Source of the DNA: Siphonodentalium dalli
Taxonomy: Eukaryota > Mollusca > Scaphopoda > Gadilida > Siphonodentaliidae
Direction of reading: 5' to 3'
Assembly: GCA_032622095.1 (NCBI GenBank)
Contig: CP136063.1
Coordinates: forward strand, 65,489,897 to 65,553,896
Length of the DNA stretch: 64,000 nt
Positions within the stretch are counted from its first letter, which is position 1. Every line of letters begins with the position of its first letter. Below, piece by piece: positions 46,533 through 58,602 of this stretch. The notes under the pieces were generated by a model that was given only the letters and a program-made list of their open reading frames with translations, was not told the DNA's origin and ran no database searches. Position numbers and translations under genes: made by a program.

Positions 46533-46829
46533 ACTGGTAATTAAGTCATGCATCTGGTACCAGTTTTTACTTTGTATTATAAGTTTTTGGTTTATATACA
46601 CTGTACATAATTTATGAGATACTACAGAGTGTGAAACTAATTTGACGTCATTGCTCAATTATCTGCTCGTTTAAAGAGCCTAATTAATATATGTATACTG
46701 TTTGGTTTATGAGATCAATCTAACACATCCATGTAAAATTCATGCATGTATATTTCTATCATGGAATTCCAATTTACAAAGCTAAATTCAATTGTATTTC
46801 TGTATGTAAAATTGTATTTCACTTTGCAG
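46533..46829. other. Upstream intron end of the Tudor-like gene
   Basis: AT-rich sequence ending in TTTCACTTTGCAG at 46829, a good splice acceptor. No other feature was seen. Confidence 0.5.
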
Positions 46830-46938
46830 TTTGAGAAGAAGGCAGTTTCTGAAAAGGTGAAGGGTAAGGGGACAGCAAAGAAGCGAGGACAACAGAGAGG
46901 CAAGAGAGCTGATGTAGAGTGGACAAATGAGAGTGAAG
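46830..46938 (+). CDS. Internal exon of a small Tudor-like gene
   Basis: The 109-base exon lies between the acceptor at 46829 and the donor GTAGAA at 46939. It encodes a Lys/Arg-rich stretch (FEKKAVSEKVKGKG...RADVEWTNESE) and ends after the first base of a codon. The next exon (49150) supplies exactly the two missing bases, restoring a Gly codon. This basic linker, ending in VEWTNESEG, leads straight into the Tudor-like domain. Upstream exons were not found; they may lie beyond the tandem array. Confidence 0.6.
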
Positions 46939-49149
46939 GTAGAATATATAGTTATATACATCATTAATGTTGTTGCTTGTATTATGACTTGATTGTCAAA
47001 ATTTTCCATGAATCAATATTAATTTTGTCACTACAAATAGCTTTTAAAAAATATATTATTTCAATTAGCCAGCAATTAAGATTCATTTAATATGGAAACA
47101 GATACATATATAGCATTCAATGTTTTTATGATTTTATATTATGTTTTAGCTATTGCCATAAGTTGGCGTCCGTTGTCCGTCAGCAATTGTATTTGACCCA
47201 CCCTACTGGTCACACCCATCATCCGATAATCATCAAACTTAATATGGGTCTTTGGGGTTGACGGGAGCCATCAAAGTTTTCCTAATTGTGTTGAAAACCA
47301 TGGCTGCCAATGGCCATCCTGTATTTTACTCTTTGAATGACTAAATCCGTCGGCAGCCATAGATGGGTGACGGACGAAGTAAAAGGGAGACAATTAAGCA
47401 CTCTTACTGAGTAATGTGTTTTCATGAATCTGCAAAGCAGGTTCATAATTCCTTGTTAATTCTTCTTGACAATGTCATACATGATGATACAACTATATAA
47501 TTTTTATGTGTACCCATACCATAGTATGGTACACATAGTGTCAACGTCCGGATTGACCACTCGTCGTTCGTCCGTCCGTCCGTCCGTCTGTCCGTCCGTC
47601 CGTCCGTAGACACTTTACGTGTAATGCGATAACTCAAACATTTTTTACCTGATCAAAACCAAAATTTGTATATGGGGTTTTCAGCCCAAAATACAGATCG
47701 AGTTCGAATATGGGTTTGATCCGACTTTTTTTTACAGAGTTGTGGCCCTTTTTTTACTTAGAATTCACACATTCTGCCATAACTCAAACATTTTTTAATC
47801 TGATCGGAACCAAATTTGGTATGTGAGTTTCTCGGCCCAAAATACAGATTGAGTTCGAATATGGGTTTGATCCGAGTTTTTTTTACGGAGTTATGGCCCT
47901 TTTTCGAATTAGAATTCATTAATTCTGCCATAACTCTAACATTTTTTATCTGATTGGAACCAAATTTGGTGTATGAGTTTCTCAGACCAACATACAGATT
48001 GAGTTCGAATGTGGGTTTGATCGGATTTTTAATGGAGTTATGGTCCTTTGACATATAATTCACACATACATGTACTTCGATAAATCAACCATTTTTCATC
48101 TGATAGGAACCAAATTTGGTATGTGAGTTTCTCAACTCAAAATACAGAACGAGTTTGAATATGGGTTAGATCCAATTTGTTATACCAGAGATATGGCCCT
48201 TTTTATACTAAGAATTATCCAGATTATAACCCAAGTAACTTACAATTAATGAATACCTGCTTCTCTGTGAGCAAGCTAAAAGACAATATAGTTTATTGCT
48301 TTGAGAGTTATTTATAGCCCTCATATGTTAGCTCTGTATAAGACACAGATAAGTGAATTATTGGATAAATTGATTTAGCTATCTTTTTAACCACAACTTA
48401 GCCATGTGAATTTATTTAACTAGACCAATGGAGCTCTCTAAGTCCTTGGATGATGGGACTACATTGGATCAAACAGGGCAGAGATATGTGATTTAACCCC
48501 TTTTACCCATTCCATGTCTTTTAACCTTTTCCATTAAATAAATAATTATATTATTTTGATATCTCACATGGCAATTTGCAACAACATGAATAGAACTGCT
48601 TACACTATGGTAGTGGTGACAGGCTCTAGAGTTTAGATGTTATATTAACCCTTCTATATTGACTCATACATTCCAATAATTTGTGTTATTACTGGTTATT
48701 ATGTACATTTGTCATATACTACTTTAGATCATAACAGTATACTCTATAATTCAACATTAAACGATTATGATTCTGATCATAACAATTTATTATCGCCAAG
48801 GGATGGGTTAAACATCTGCCGATCGTGATCGGCCTCTCGTTTTTTTTGTGATTCATCATAAATGTGTTTCATAGTTTACATACTATATTCTAGTATACAT
48901 GCATGCTTGTGAAATGTTCTATGAAAGTTTTTTGTCTTGTCAATCAATTCTTTCTCGTCCAAATATTTGCATTCTGACTATCACTTTAAAGCATTGACTA
49001 TCAGAGATGTTGGAATGTGAAATTATCAAATTATCCAAATGAATACTATCCAATTAGAATTAGATTCAGATAGTTTGTTTCCAATTTTAGCCAACTTTTA
49101 CATAACTATGTTATCAATATCGATCAATAATAGGTTAAAACATGTTCAG
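46939..49149 (+). other. Intron of the Tudor-like gene
   Basis: This 2.2 kb GT-AG intron contains bivalve-style repeats: a CATACCATAGTATGG hairpin near 47516, a (TCCG)n tract near 47572-47607 and a tandem array at 47626-48240. The remainder to 49149 is AT-rich without recognised features. Confidence 0.55.
47626..48240. repeat. Tandem repeat of about 150 bp, four units, preceded by (TCCG)n
   Basis: Units begin with a (G/C)ATAACTCAAACATTTTTT-like string near 47627, 47779 and 47929, with a degraded one near 48080. Each continues with GAACCAAATTTGGTATG, AAAATACAGAT, GAGTTCGAATATGGGTTTGA and ATGGCCCTTTTT. The pattern recurs widely in bivalve genomes (from general knowledge). Confidence 0.85.
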
Positions 49150-49310
49150 GTTCCACTCAGTGGTATACTGCTGAGGTCATATGTATGCTCTCGGGAACTG
49201 ATGGATTGACAGATGCTGTTTATGAAGTTAGATATGATGATGAAGATAATCTTTTTGAGGCTGATCACTTGCTAGATGATTATGAACACAACTCTTTGAA
49301 GTTTATGTGA
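49150..49310 (+). CDS. Terminal exon of the Tudor-like gene
   Basis: After the acceptor CATGTTCAG the frame reads G-STQWYTAEVICMLSG, then AVYEVRYDDEDNLFEADHLL and DYEHNSLKFM, ending in TGA at 49308-49310. The pattern W-x-x-A/G-x-V ... YEVRYDD-x-D ... resembles a Tudor or Spindlin-type fold that reads methylated histone or protein residues. The aromatic positions Trp, Tyr and Tyr are kept. Phase agrees exactly with the exon at 46830-46938. The assignment to Tudor is by pattern only; a lineage-specific domain is possible. Confidence 0.6.
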
Positions 49311-49428
49311 CGTGTTATTCATGTTTATGTATGTATATGTAAGTGTGTTAATAATAGTAATAGAATGATAAATAATGGACCTGTTGATAACATGTGTAAA
49401 TTTCACTTATGAATTATTTCCCCGTTTT

Positions 49429-49538
49429 AGCTCACCTGAGACTAAGTCTATGGTTGAGCTACAGTCACCGATCCTCGACTGTCGTCCTTCCATCATATTG
49501 CCAGTCAACATCTTCTCAGTCAGTACAGTCAGGTGAGC
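49429..49538. mobile_element. Short MITE with AGCTCACCTGA terminal inverted repeats
   Basis: AGCTCACCTGA at 49429 is inverted as TCAGGTGAGC at 49529-49538. The ends TTTTAGCTCACCTGAG and TCAGGTGAGCAA match a motif common in bivalve genomes. No transposase is present. Confidence 0.6.
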
Positions 49539-49695
49539 AACGCCAAAGTCCTTGACTGTCTTGTTCAAAATATGTAGTGTGGATAGTAAAGTGGTGCTCC
49601 ATAGATTTCTGAAATAGTTCTTGCAAATGGATATCTTTTTGGGTGCTTTGTTTACATATACTAAGTTCTAATTTCTGGAGTTTTAGGATTGAAAC

Positions 49696-50560
49696 CACAG
49701 GCCTTCTAAACAGTGACTGGGATCTTAATAAATATAAATTTAATGCATCTATTCTCTATCAAATAGTAAGAAAGAGACAGGTATGCATATACATGCATGT
49801 TCTAAAATCTACTGAGTTCGACCCAATATTTTTCAAAGTGTTCAAAACTTTTCAAATATTATACTTTACCACTATTTTATACTCCAGCATGTGCTTCTAA
49901 TTACGAGAAACACGAATCCGCTGTCAAAATTGCCGTAGGATGCCCTCTTCTAGAATTATCGGTCATTTTAGATTTTAGATTTCGGCCACTGTGTTCAATG
50001 ACATGTCCGCGATCATCTCACGAATTTGAGTCGATGATGTCATCAATAATATCGGTTGACTTATTCCCGTTTCATTTGGGTCACACAAAAGTGTGTGCCC
50101 GTATTTTTTAACGTAATAACATCAATAACACAGGCGGGTCGCCATGTTGCTCTACGTCATCATCATATCAGGAAATGGTAATAGGTAGCTGAAAACGATT
50201 TGTGACCTTAACCGGTGCTGACCAGAAGAATTTCGAGGCCGACGTGTAATGCAAATGTCTGAAAGAAATAAGTCATATTTGTTGAATAATAGACATGATA
50301 CAGGTGAGATACATTGATTCTTCCAACGGCATACGTTTCTTAAAAAATAGAGGCACCAGTTGCTGTAAAAACATCGCAGTTTAATGGTACATTGTATGAT
50401 AAAATCGACTTTAACCTATTTTTGTTATCGACAATGACGTCATGACCAAATTTCTGACATAATTTTATATGCTTACCTGGTCCATTTATTAAAGGTAAGG
50501 AGTCTAATTACTTCAAAAATATATAATATCACCCAACTATCACTGTTTAGAAGGCCTGTG
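49696..50560. mobile_element. Non-autonomous hAT-like element with 8 bp target duplication (copy 2, 865 bp)
   Basis: The terminal inverted repeat CACAGGCCTTCTAAACAGTGA is present at both ends. The direct flanks ATTGAAAC (49688-49695 and 50561-50568) form an 8 bp duplication. The left 60 bases match the right end of the element at 20335-20819 in inverted orientation, including GATCTTAATAAATATAAATT. The interior has only short frames. Confidence 0.9.
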
Positions 50561-50568
50561 ATTGAAAC

Positions 50569-51660
50569 TCGGAAATCCGCTACGCGTTGTCACTGCATGG
50601 GAGTATAATTACATGTCGATACCTCTTGTTGGCTATTTTATATTCGTATCAGTGAGTATTTTTGTCTCAAACTTTTTGGTTTGTTTTGACGTTCAAAAGC
50701 ATCTTTTTGGGAATGACAGATTTATTTCTTATCAGATTATACTTAATCTTGGATTATTATAGTAAGTCTATGAACAAATATATTTTTTATTTTTTGGTCA
50801 CTTAAAACAAAAATACTTCAACCGGTCCCCATTTTTGGAATTGTGCCACTTTACCTCCCTCTTAAATATAAACTAAGAAAACAGTCCATGCATATGCGAT
50901 ACCGTGTAGACGTCAGATTTCAGCTATAATTTATATTCGCTCGATGTATTTCGCTTCCTCAGATTCAGATGAATAATAATAATAGCCTATATATTACAAG
51001 GGAATCATAGTGGCCAAGATAGTTGCTCACTATAGTGTGATTAAATTAAATCTACCCCTCCCCTCCGACATTCGTCACAGGCCATGCAGGCTCGATGAAT
51101 AGTAATTATTGATTTGCCATTATGAGATCAAGCAGGAATTACCGCTGCCCACAACAACACATAATGTGAAGGCATGTCACATTTATTAACTTGAGATGTG
51201 TGTAGGTTACAATTCCATTCTGCATTATTCTGAGAAACTGAACTGTCCAGTGTCCATATTCATTTGAAAATTGTCCAGATCAAGCCAGAATGAATTGCAA
51301 CTGACAAAACACTTCAATACAAAATATTAGTTAAGAAAATACCGGCAGCGTTCAGACATAGCGTAGCGAGTGGACTCAACTCTGTTTTGCAGCTTGGTAT
51401 GGGATTAGCCCTGTTGCATGGACATTGATTTAGTTGGAAATATTGGGTTGAACTGTTGGGTTGGACAGTTTATTTGGAGTACCTAAACGTTCAGATCATT
51501 ATCAGCGAAGAGACCCGACAGCTGGAAACATATAGTAATTTAGTTGTTTCTGTGACGGCAGGCAGTTGATATTTCAACCAATTGAAACCGTCCCAGCGTT
51601 TTAGGGCCTGTCCGTTATTTATTAAAAGTGATCGACCTTTAAGGTACTCGATCCGATCAG
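50569..51660. other. Non-coding stretch
   Basis: CCACTTTACCTCCCTCTTAA near 50846 is the reverse complement of a segment near 28177, so a short dispersed repeat is shared. No gene or array was recognised. Confidence 0.45.
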
Positions 51661-51665
51661 ACCAC

Positions 51666-53688
51666 AGAGTCGTTATTTCGTGATAATCCGGATTCCGAAT
51701 CCGATTACGTGGGCGGGGCTAATTCCCGATCCTATGTCAGATTTTGAAATCCACGTGGTCTCCGATACTATGTTTAATGTTCTCCCAGCGTCAAACATGG
51801 CTCATGTATTTGACACAAGACCACAAGTATCATTTGTATCTTATCAGATGTTCATGTTTGTTGTGAAAGTCATGTTTTTCTTCTATGTATATATACATGG
51901 CGCATAATTAGCTGCCAATCCGACTTAATCGCTAAGTTAAAGTTAAAGTTAAAGTGTGTTTATTGATGAAGGTCAAGAGGGAAAGCATTTATAACAGCTC
52001 TGAGTCACCTGAATCAAATTCCGAAGACGTTGTGGAGAACACACGAAACTTGTCACTTGTACAGGGACGTGGTGACAGGGGTTGGCTGGTGTGTCTCGAC
52101 CCCCCCCCCCCCCAACTTTGGTACAATTTTCTTAGCTGTACAGTCATTCATACGTGAGTTAAGTCAGAATTATGTTGACTAACTTCCAAATAATGATACG
52201 TACAAGCTAGCAAACGCAACAAACAAACCCGATTTTAAATAAATACATATACAAACTTATGACTTACTCGGGGGAGGGGGTGACCGGTGATCTGTATATA
52301 TGTAATTGTTTTGGTAGTCATGTTGCTTTGCCATTACTAATTATTTATTTTTTTGTGTACATGTAATAACATATGGGAGAGGGCTACCCTTAAGTGAGTC
52401 AACACTTGTCCTCCAATCCCATTGTCTGTATAATCAAATGTATGTGTTATATATCATGTGTTATCTAAATTTGACAAATATTTGAAATAAATATGTTTAA
52501 ACTAACTTTGGTACATTTCCAGCAGTTGGAAATTTCACGCATGACACAACATTAGTTGGACATTAATTTGACACCATATATAGGTTGGAATTGTTCTCAT
52601 TGTTTGATTTTTTCAACCAGTAAAAGTTGGTAATTTTCCAATCTTAGGGTGTGTCAGGTTGGATATTTCCAATGGGGGTGAGATTGATGTTTGGTTCGGG
52701 GGGGGGGGGGGGGGGGTTGCAGTTGGCCGGAAATTTGAGGAAACCTCTAGCCACGTCCCTAGAACTTGTACGTATGGGTACTTAATCAATAAATTGACTG
52801 ATATTTTCACTATATAGTCCTGATATCCTAGAATTAGCTTTACCCTTGTGCGATTGGGCGATGCACAAGACCACAGCATTAGCTTCATGGACAAAGTTTT
52901 ATTTTCCAACTAATGTACAGCACGTTGGCCAATAAATGTCTGTGTTTCTGCACTATACAGAGACTATTATGCAAAACGGCTGCATTTAACGAAACAAAAC
53001 ATTTTAAATATGAAATTGCTATAAGACTAGATAGTACATACGTGTATCTGATAATCCACCGATATCATATAATCCTATACTATTTCTTGAATAAGAAGGA
53101 ACATATAATAACGAACAAAGCAGAAGACATTATATCCATGTAGAGGTTCATGTGAATTCGGTCAATGGTGACGTATCCGCCGAATTTGAAATCGAAATGC
53201 GTTCGGGCGGTATTTATGGATGGAATTATAAAATGAACATGATATGATGAAATTGATAATGCTTTGCTTCAAGTTCGCTATCAACCGAAGTGCTCCCCCA
53301 GCGTTACTATCAATAACGTTATTATTTGGCTAATTTCTGTAATATTCTTCCCGTTTACACTCAATATCACAAATTTATCTCCGCATTTAAAATTCTTTGA
53401 TATAGATCGTTTATAATCTGCAATAATTTGTACACAATGGACGGATTCTTATGTTTTATTGTGTTTTAAAACTCCGAGGTGGCGAAATCTCGTTTGTTTA
53501 CATTATGAACGTTTGAGTGCGTAATCGGAATCCGAATCTGATTCTGGGTCACTACGAAATAACGATTGATTACGATTACGACCTGTTCGTTGACTGATTC
53601 TTGTCTGTTCGATTACCGAACTACGTCGGACGGGGACTAATCCATAATCTGAATCCAGATTATCTAACGAAATAACAACTCTGGGGGC
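51666..53688. mobile_element. Candidate element with CAGAGTCGTTATTTCGT inverted ends
   Basis: CAGAGTCGTTATTTCGT at 51666, then GATAATCCGGATTC, is inverted at 53657-53688 (GAATCCAGATTATCTAACGA then AATAACAACTCTG). A second, longer inverted match to the left arm lies at about 53522-53570. No transposase frame and no target duplication were seen. It abuts the next inverted-repeat pair and contains the 52062-52764 palindrome. Confidence 0.55.
52062..52764. mobile_element. Palindromic element with AGGGACGTGG ends and poly-C / poly-G arms
   Basis: AGGGACGTGGTGACAGGGGT near 52062 is inverted near 52744-52764 (ACCTCTAGCCACGTCCCT). A C-run at 52100-52113 faces a G-run at 52698-52716 at equivalent positions in the arms. 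A related diverged copy starts near 54353 (AAGGGACGTGACGCCGG), followed by a similar CCAACTTTAG block. It lies inside the larger 51.7-53.7 kb inverted-repeat structure. Confidence 0.65.
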
Positions 53689-55599
53689 CCACCGCTCCTG
53701 CTAAATCCGTCCGAAATCGAATAATCGTCCAGTGCGCAATCGCCAGGCTCCTGTCCGTTTCCGGCGAGAGAAAGTCTATACCATGCCCATAAATTGAGCT
53801 CAGGGGGCATAAGTATGACACGTTTATATAAGAACATTACGTTTCCCCCTCAATTAAAGGCCATTCTGTATATGGAAAGCACCTCGTGGTCCGCAGAATC
53901 CAATAAACTTGAAATTCTTTGTATTTTTTCCCAACCTCATAATTGTCTGTATAAACAATGTATGTGTCATATATCATGTGTTATATAAATTAGACAAATA
54001 AATATGTTTAAACTAACCTCATAATTTCCAGTGCTTTTTACAATGACAAATCCGAAAGCATTCCGAGTGGGCCCGGGGCTTGGGCTCAATTTTACTACCA
54101 TCATCAGTTAATGTCATATTGGTATTGTTTTTAATATTGCCAATCAAAATCATTGTCATGGGGGGATCGTAAGTTTGTTAAAACAAGGTTTATAAAATAT
54201 CACAAAATGATACGTTGCCTTTGCGATAATAAGCTACACGACGGGTGCGCATTCAGCGAAAGTGCACCAATCCGAAATCGTCACCTCATTTTGTTTTTAT
54301 GTTGATTTCGATGCTTCACGGTTTCCATGAAGCTATTTTTGTTGACATGAATTAAGGGACGTGACGCCGGCAATATTATCATAAGGGTGTATTCCGCCAC
54401 AGGGATGTGTGTTGCAGGGGGTTTGAGGGACACTAACCCTCCAACTTTAGTCAAAATATTCAACAGCTAGACATTTCATGCTTCACATAATTTGTTGGAT
54501 ATTTACACCACTTATAGGTTGAAATTGTTAGTTGGTTGATTTTCCAACAACTAATTAGTGGGACATATGTTGTTTTATAGACCAACTCTAGCAAATCGTT
54601 TCTGTATTTTGTCCAAATATTTGTCTGAAATTGCTATCAATTAGACAGTTACCAATATTATAGGCGGTGTCAGGTTGGTTGGAAATTACCAATATATAGT
54701 TGGAACGTTCAAACCCAGTGATCCCCTATTTTGGACGCCTCTGGACGGCGGCATTTTTAATCGAATGTGGTGAATATGTGGAGTGTCTTGCATGGGGGCA
54801 AACCTACACCACTCTTTGTTCGACCTAAATTGGTAAAGGGCGGAGAACTGGCATGGGTTCCCTAATTGAATCCCTCTGGATGGCGGCGATGTTGAATTGG
54901 GTGGGGCGTGTGGAAATAGAGTCTTGTGGCCATCCTACAACACACTTTATTTTAGTAATATTAAAATAATGAACAGAAGTCACATTCGTCGTATACGTTG
55001 AGTAAAAGCTGAAAACGGCGACCATTTCGTAAAAGTGGCGGCCATTTTCAATATGTCTACAATTGTGATTGGTTTATCGGAAAAAAAGTCAGTCGTCATA
55101 ATTGACATACACTGGCCATTCATGCCGAATGTCAGGTTTGCATCATAAAGTGAACGATTCTGTTACTATTTGCATATATTTTGAAATGGTAACATCTATA
55201 TTTGTTCTGAAAAGCGCAAAGAGACAAATTTGTGATCAAATATTAGATAAAATGTCATTATGCTCGGCTATAACGCCTATAATCTACTAAATTATCGATG
55301 CATTATGTGAAATATCGAAATTATTTATCGTGGGTGCGCACTGGAGCTTATCATTTTTTTTTTTTCGTTTTCGAACTGGAGCCATACAAATTTCGCACTA
55401 GACCTGTTCATATTCACAATTCAATTTTGAAAAAATAATTTGATTTTTTTTAGAAACTAGTTACCATTTTAAGTGCCGTCACACTAATTTTTTTTTATAA
55501 AATTGCAGAGAGGGCAACTTAGCATTTATCGATGCGCACTGGACGATTTTACGATTTCGGACGGATTTAGCAGGAGCGGTGGGCCCCCAGTGCAGACGG
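53680..55599. mobile_element. Candidate element bounded by a 55-60 bp inverted repeat
   Basis: CTGGGGGCCCACCGCTCCTG at 53680 continues through CTAAATCCGTCCGAAATCG and TCGTCCAGTGCGCA. The reverse complement of about 55537-55599 gives the same series with a few mismatches. The 1.9 kb interior includes short direct repeats, such as the ATGTGTTATATAAATT-type block near 53960 that also occurs near 52448. No transposase was recognised and there is no clear target duplication. Confidence 0.65.
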
Positions 55600-56100
55600 T
55601 CCCCATATCATCAAGATACTACAACAACAATTTATTTCAAAATACGCTTTAGTTATCAGAATCGATTAATTACGAAATATGGCCGTAGTATCACTTGATT
55701 TTAGTGTTATCCATCTTCATCCGCAATTTTGTCCGAGACAGTCCGTCTGACGACGTTTTTCTGGGCCACAAATAATTGCACATCTCGAGAAATAACAAAC
55801 TTCAAAAATATATATCACTCTGAGCTTTGATAGGTGGGTTCCTCGACTCGAATCAAATATTTACCCCCCCCCCCCAAGCCAAAGAAATAGTAATTTAGGA
55901 GCGTTAATTCGGATAATACATCTTTAACGAAATAACGAGCATCTTAGAGATATCACTCTTTTGAAAAAAAATAAACATTGTGTACGAGTGGATTTATACC
56001 ATACTGAAATTAGATATTACACAGCACGTGCAAAAAGAAATATTTACTTCCTGGTTCTGTGCCCAATACTCCTTGTCACAGAGTTGCGGGCATGCATATT
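55600..56100. other. Non-coding stretch with a C-run
   Basis: A C-run lies at about 55864-55877, and a further TAACGAAATAACGAGC string near 55925 resembles the ends of the 51.7 kb element. Short open frames have no recognised domain. Confidence 0.4.
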
Positions 56101-56107
56101 CATGATA

Positions 56108-56550
56108 TTTGATCCATTCGGGCCCCGTTCCGTTGTTCTAATGCAACTGGTCAATGTTCTGGCATAGCATTCCATACATGGTAATAATGAAAACCCAAAA
56201 GCTCCATATATGGAATGCTACTATCTTTGACCCGTAGCACTACAAACGGAACGGGGCTGGGTGGATCCAATATATGGCCACGAATCAGTGACAATGCGTG
56301 TGCGTATAAAACTTATATACGTGTAAATTACAAGACAGTACAATTTCGAATATTGTAATCGGCAATATTAAAATCCAAAAGCTCCATATATGGAATGCTA
56401 CTATAGAACTTTGACCCGTAGCACTAACAACAGAACGGGACTGGGTGGATCCAATATATGGCCACGAATCAGTGACAATGCGTGTACATATAAAACTTAT
56501 ATACGTGTGATTTACAAGACAGTACAATTTCGAATATTGTAATCGGCATT
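56108..56550. repeat. One inverted and two direct copies of a roughly 180 bp repeat
   Basis: CCAAAAGCTCCATATATGGA occurs near 56195 and 56374, each followed by TGACCCGTAGCACTA, GGGTGGATCCAATATATGGC and CGAATCAGTGACAATGCGTG. A third copy at about 56108-56180 is inverted (GATCCATTCGGGCCCCGTTC ... GCATTCCATACATGG). Confidence 0.85.
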
Positions 56551-56738
56551 ATATACTACACGTCACATGTGCATGGGTGCTTTTTGTGATGGGAGTCTTA
56601 TTTGTAATACTTTATATTCGCACAACAGAAGCGACCTATATTGTTATTAAAGGCACGGATGCCCTTGGTTGTAGATTATAATTTAGGAATTAAAGTTTCC
56701 AAATTATCACTTACCTCAAGATCATACTAATAGTATCA

Positions 56739-56830
56739 CGGGGTAAGAACCGCTCCACGAGACAGACACCACTTCCGATCTTTTGTCCAGTTCACTTCCG
56801 GCGCACTCCAGTTCACCGGTGATCTTTTAA
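56739..56830. repeat. Left inverted arm matching the FEM-1-like 5' leader region
   Basis: Its reverse complement aligns with 58310-58393: both contain GTGAACTGGAC(A/C)AAAGATC, AAGTGGTGTCTG and GGAGC(G/A)GTTC. Homology covers about 85 bases. The arms are 1.5 kb apart in opposite orientation. Confidence 0.75.
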
Positions 56831-58309
56831 AGTTTAACTGCACTGAATTTCGCAAATGGATGCACCAATGTAAGAGAATATACAGTTTTTGTGTTAAATA
56901 TAACTCCCATACAACCCCAGCTATCGATGAGTTTGATGTTTACACTATATAGCGCGCCAACTTGCCAATTTAAGAGTAAACATTTGAGTGTCAAATTTCC
57001 ATTGGACTCCATGGTAAATTTGAACAACAATTGAAAAAAAAACGAATAATTCGATACTGACTGACACGACAATGCAAGGCTTTAATAGACCAAAATGTGT
57101 TGTCTCCCCACCGGACAGTGGATATATGACATTGGAATAATATGATATTTAGATTTGAAATTGTGAAGAAAAAGCTCAAGTTTACCACATTTCAGATAAG
57201 ATCGGTTCAATTTCCGAACATAAGACCCAGTTCTTTGCCGATCAACAATGTCCTGTATAAAATTCATATTTTACACTTCGATCAGATTCAGGTGCGAAAT
57301 TCTCAATTTTTGACCATTCCTATAGTCGAATGAGCTTACAGTATATTTCAGGAATTCAGATTAAAACAAAGTGTAACATTTATTACACAATTTATTAAGG
57401 CGAGAGTGAGCCAAGGTCAGCATTGTTACACAGTGAATATTAAACTACATGTACATATGCCTCCATCGTCTTCACCACACATCATTCACTCAGTTCGACA
57501 ACAATCATATCATTTTCCCGTCATATACAAATATAAATGAATATCATTACACAATCACATATATCAGTTCGGTAAATTTGTCAAACACTAAGGAAATCAC
57601 ATTCGCTATTATCACTTCAAATAACACATCTCAAATACACAAGTCAAAATCATAATAGAACAGCATGATTTGAATTAAGTTTACCGCTAACATTTCATTA
57701 CAAATTATGCAAAAATATATGTATAGAGAATTGCCATACGAAACCAGCGCGTTTGTCGAGTAAAATTGTTTAGAGCTTTGTTGAATAGAAAACCAGTTTG
57801 GATTGCATTACCATTGCCAAAATTGACAGCCTTTTTCAGACATAAAGACTGCCTTTTGAGAAGGCGATGTTCGATGTAGTGAAATATAGAGCGTATAATG
57901 TTTAGGCTGTAGTGAACTGGAGCTTCGGTTTTAGTGAACTGGAGCGCATACCATGTCTTGATAAGTCGATCGATGTCAACAGTGGGCAATGTTTTATATA
58001 AAACCGTACATATACATGAGATATTGGTGGCCCCGGGCAACGCATTTCTAATTTCTAGCTAAACAGAAAATTATTCGAAAAACGATGTTATCTTTCGTTA
58101 TGTGATTTTTTCCACAGAAATCCGACCGATCAGTGGTCATTTCTACACGGAATTAGTATCCATGTTGCCTGAATTGTTAGTGTTTTGAACTTGTAGTGTT
58201 TATTATCTGTCTCCCCATGCAAATAGTTTGAAAAGTACGTCTATTTATGTAGATTTAGGTGAATACTCACCGGCATGGTCGTATTAGCCACTATTTTCTG
58301 TACAAAAAT
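56831..58309. other. Non-coding interval between the inverted arms
   Basis: The motif AGTGAACTGGAG recurs near 57910 and 57931 and again in both arms. No transposase or exon was recognised. Confidence 0.45.
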
Positions 58310-58569
58310 CACGAGTGAACTGCACACGTATCGATAGTGAACTGGACCAAAGATCAGAAGTGGTGTCTGCTTCGAGGAGCAGTTCCTACCGGGTGAGTAT
58401 AGCATAATGATAATATGAATGCGATATTACACATAAAACACACGTTGTGTGAACCTATCGTTTGTTTAGATACAGCACGCAAAGAGTGTGCGAAAAGCAA
58501 AAAACTGAACACCGTGGCGATTGTTATGGGTGAGTGATTCTGGGTTCGCCTTTCTTTGTTTTGTTGCAG
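58310..58569 (+). other. Probable 5' leader exon end and intron of the FEM-1-like gene
   Basis: CCTACCGGGTGAGTATAG gives a strong donor (intron from 58393). A strong acceptor, TTTGTTTTGTTGCAG, ends at 58569, 33 bases before the ATG. The intron would be 177 bases. The transcription start is not identified. The leader region is also the right arm of an inverted repeat with 56739-56830. Confidence 0.55.
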
Positions 58570-58602
58570 ATTCTGCAAAACTTCTATCAAATCTGAAAAG
58601 AG

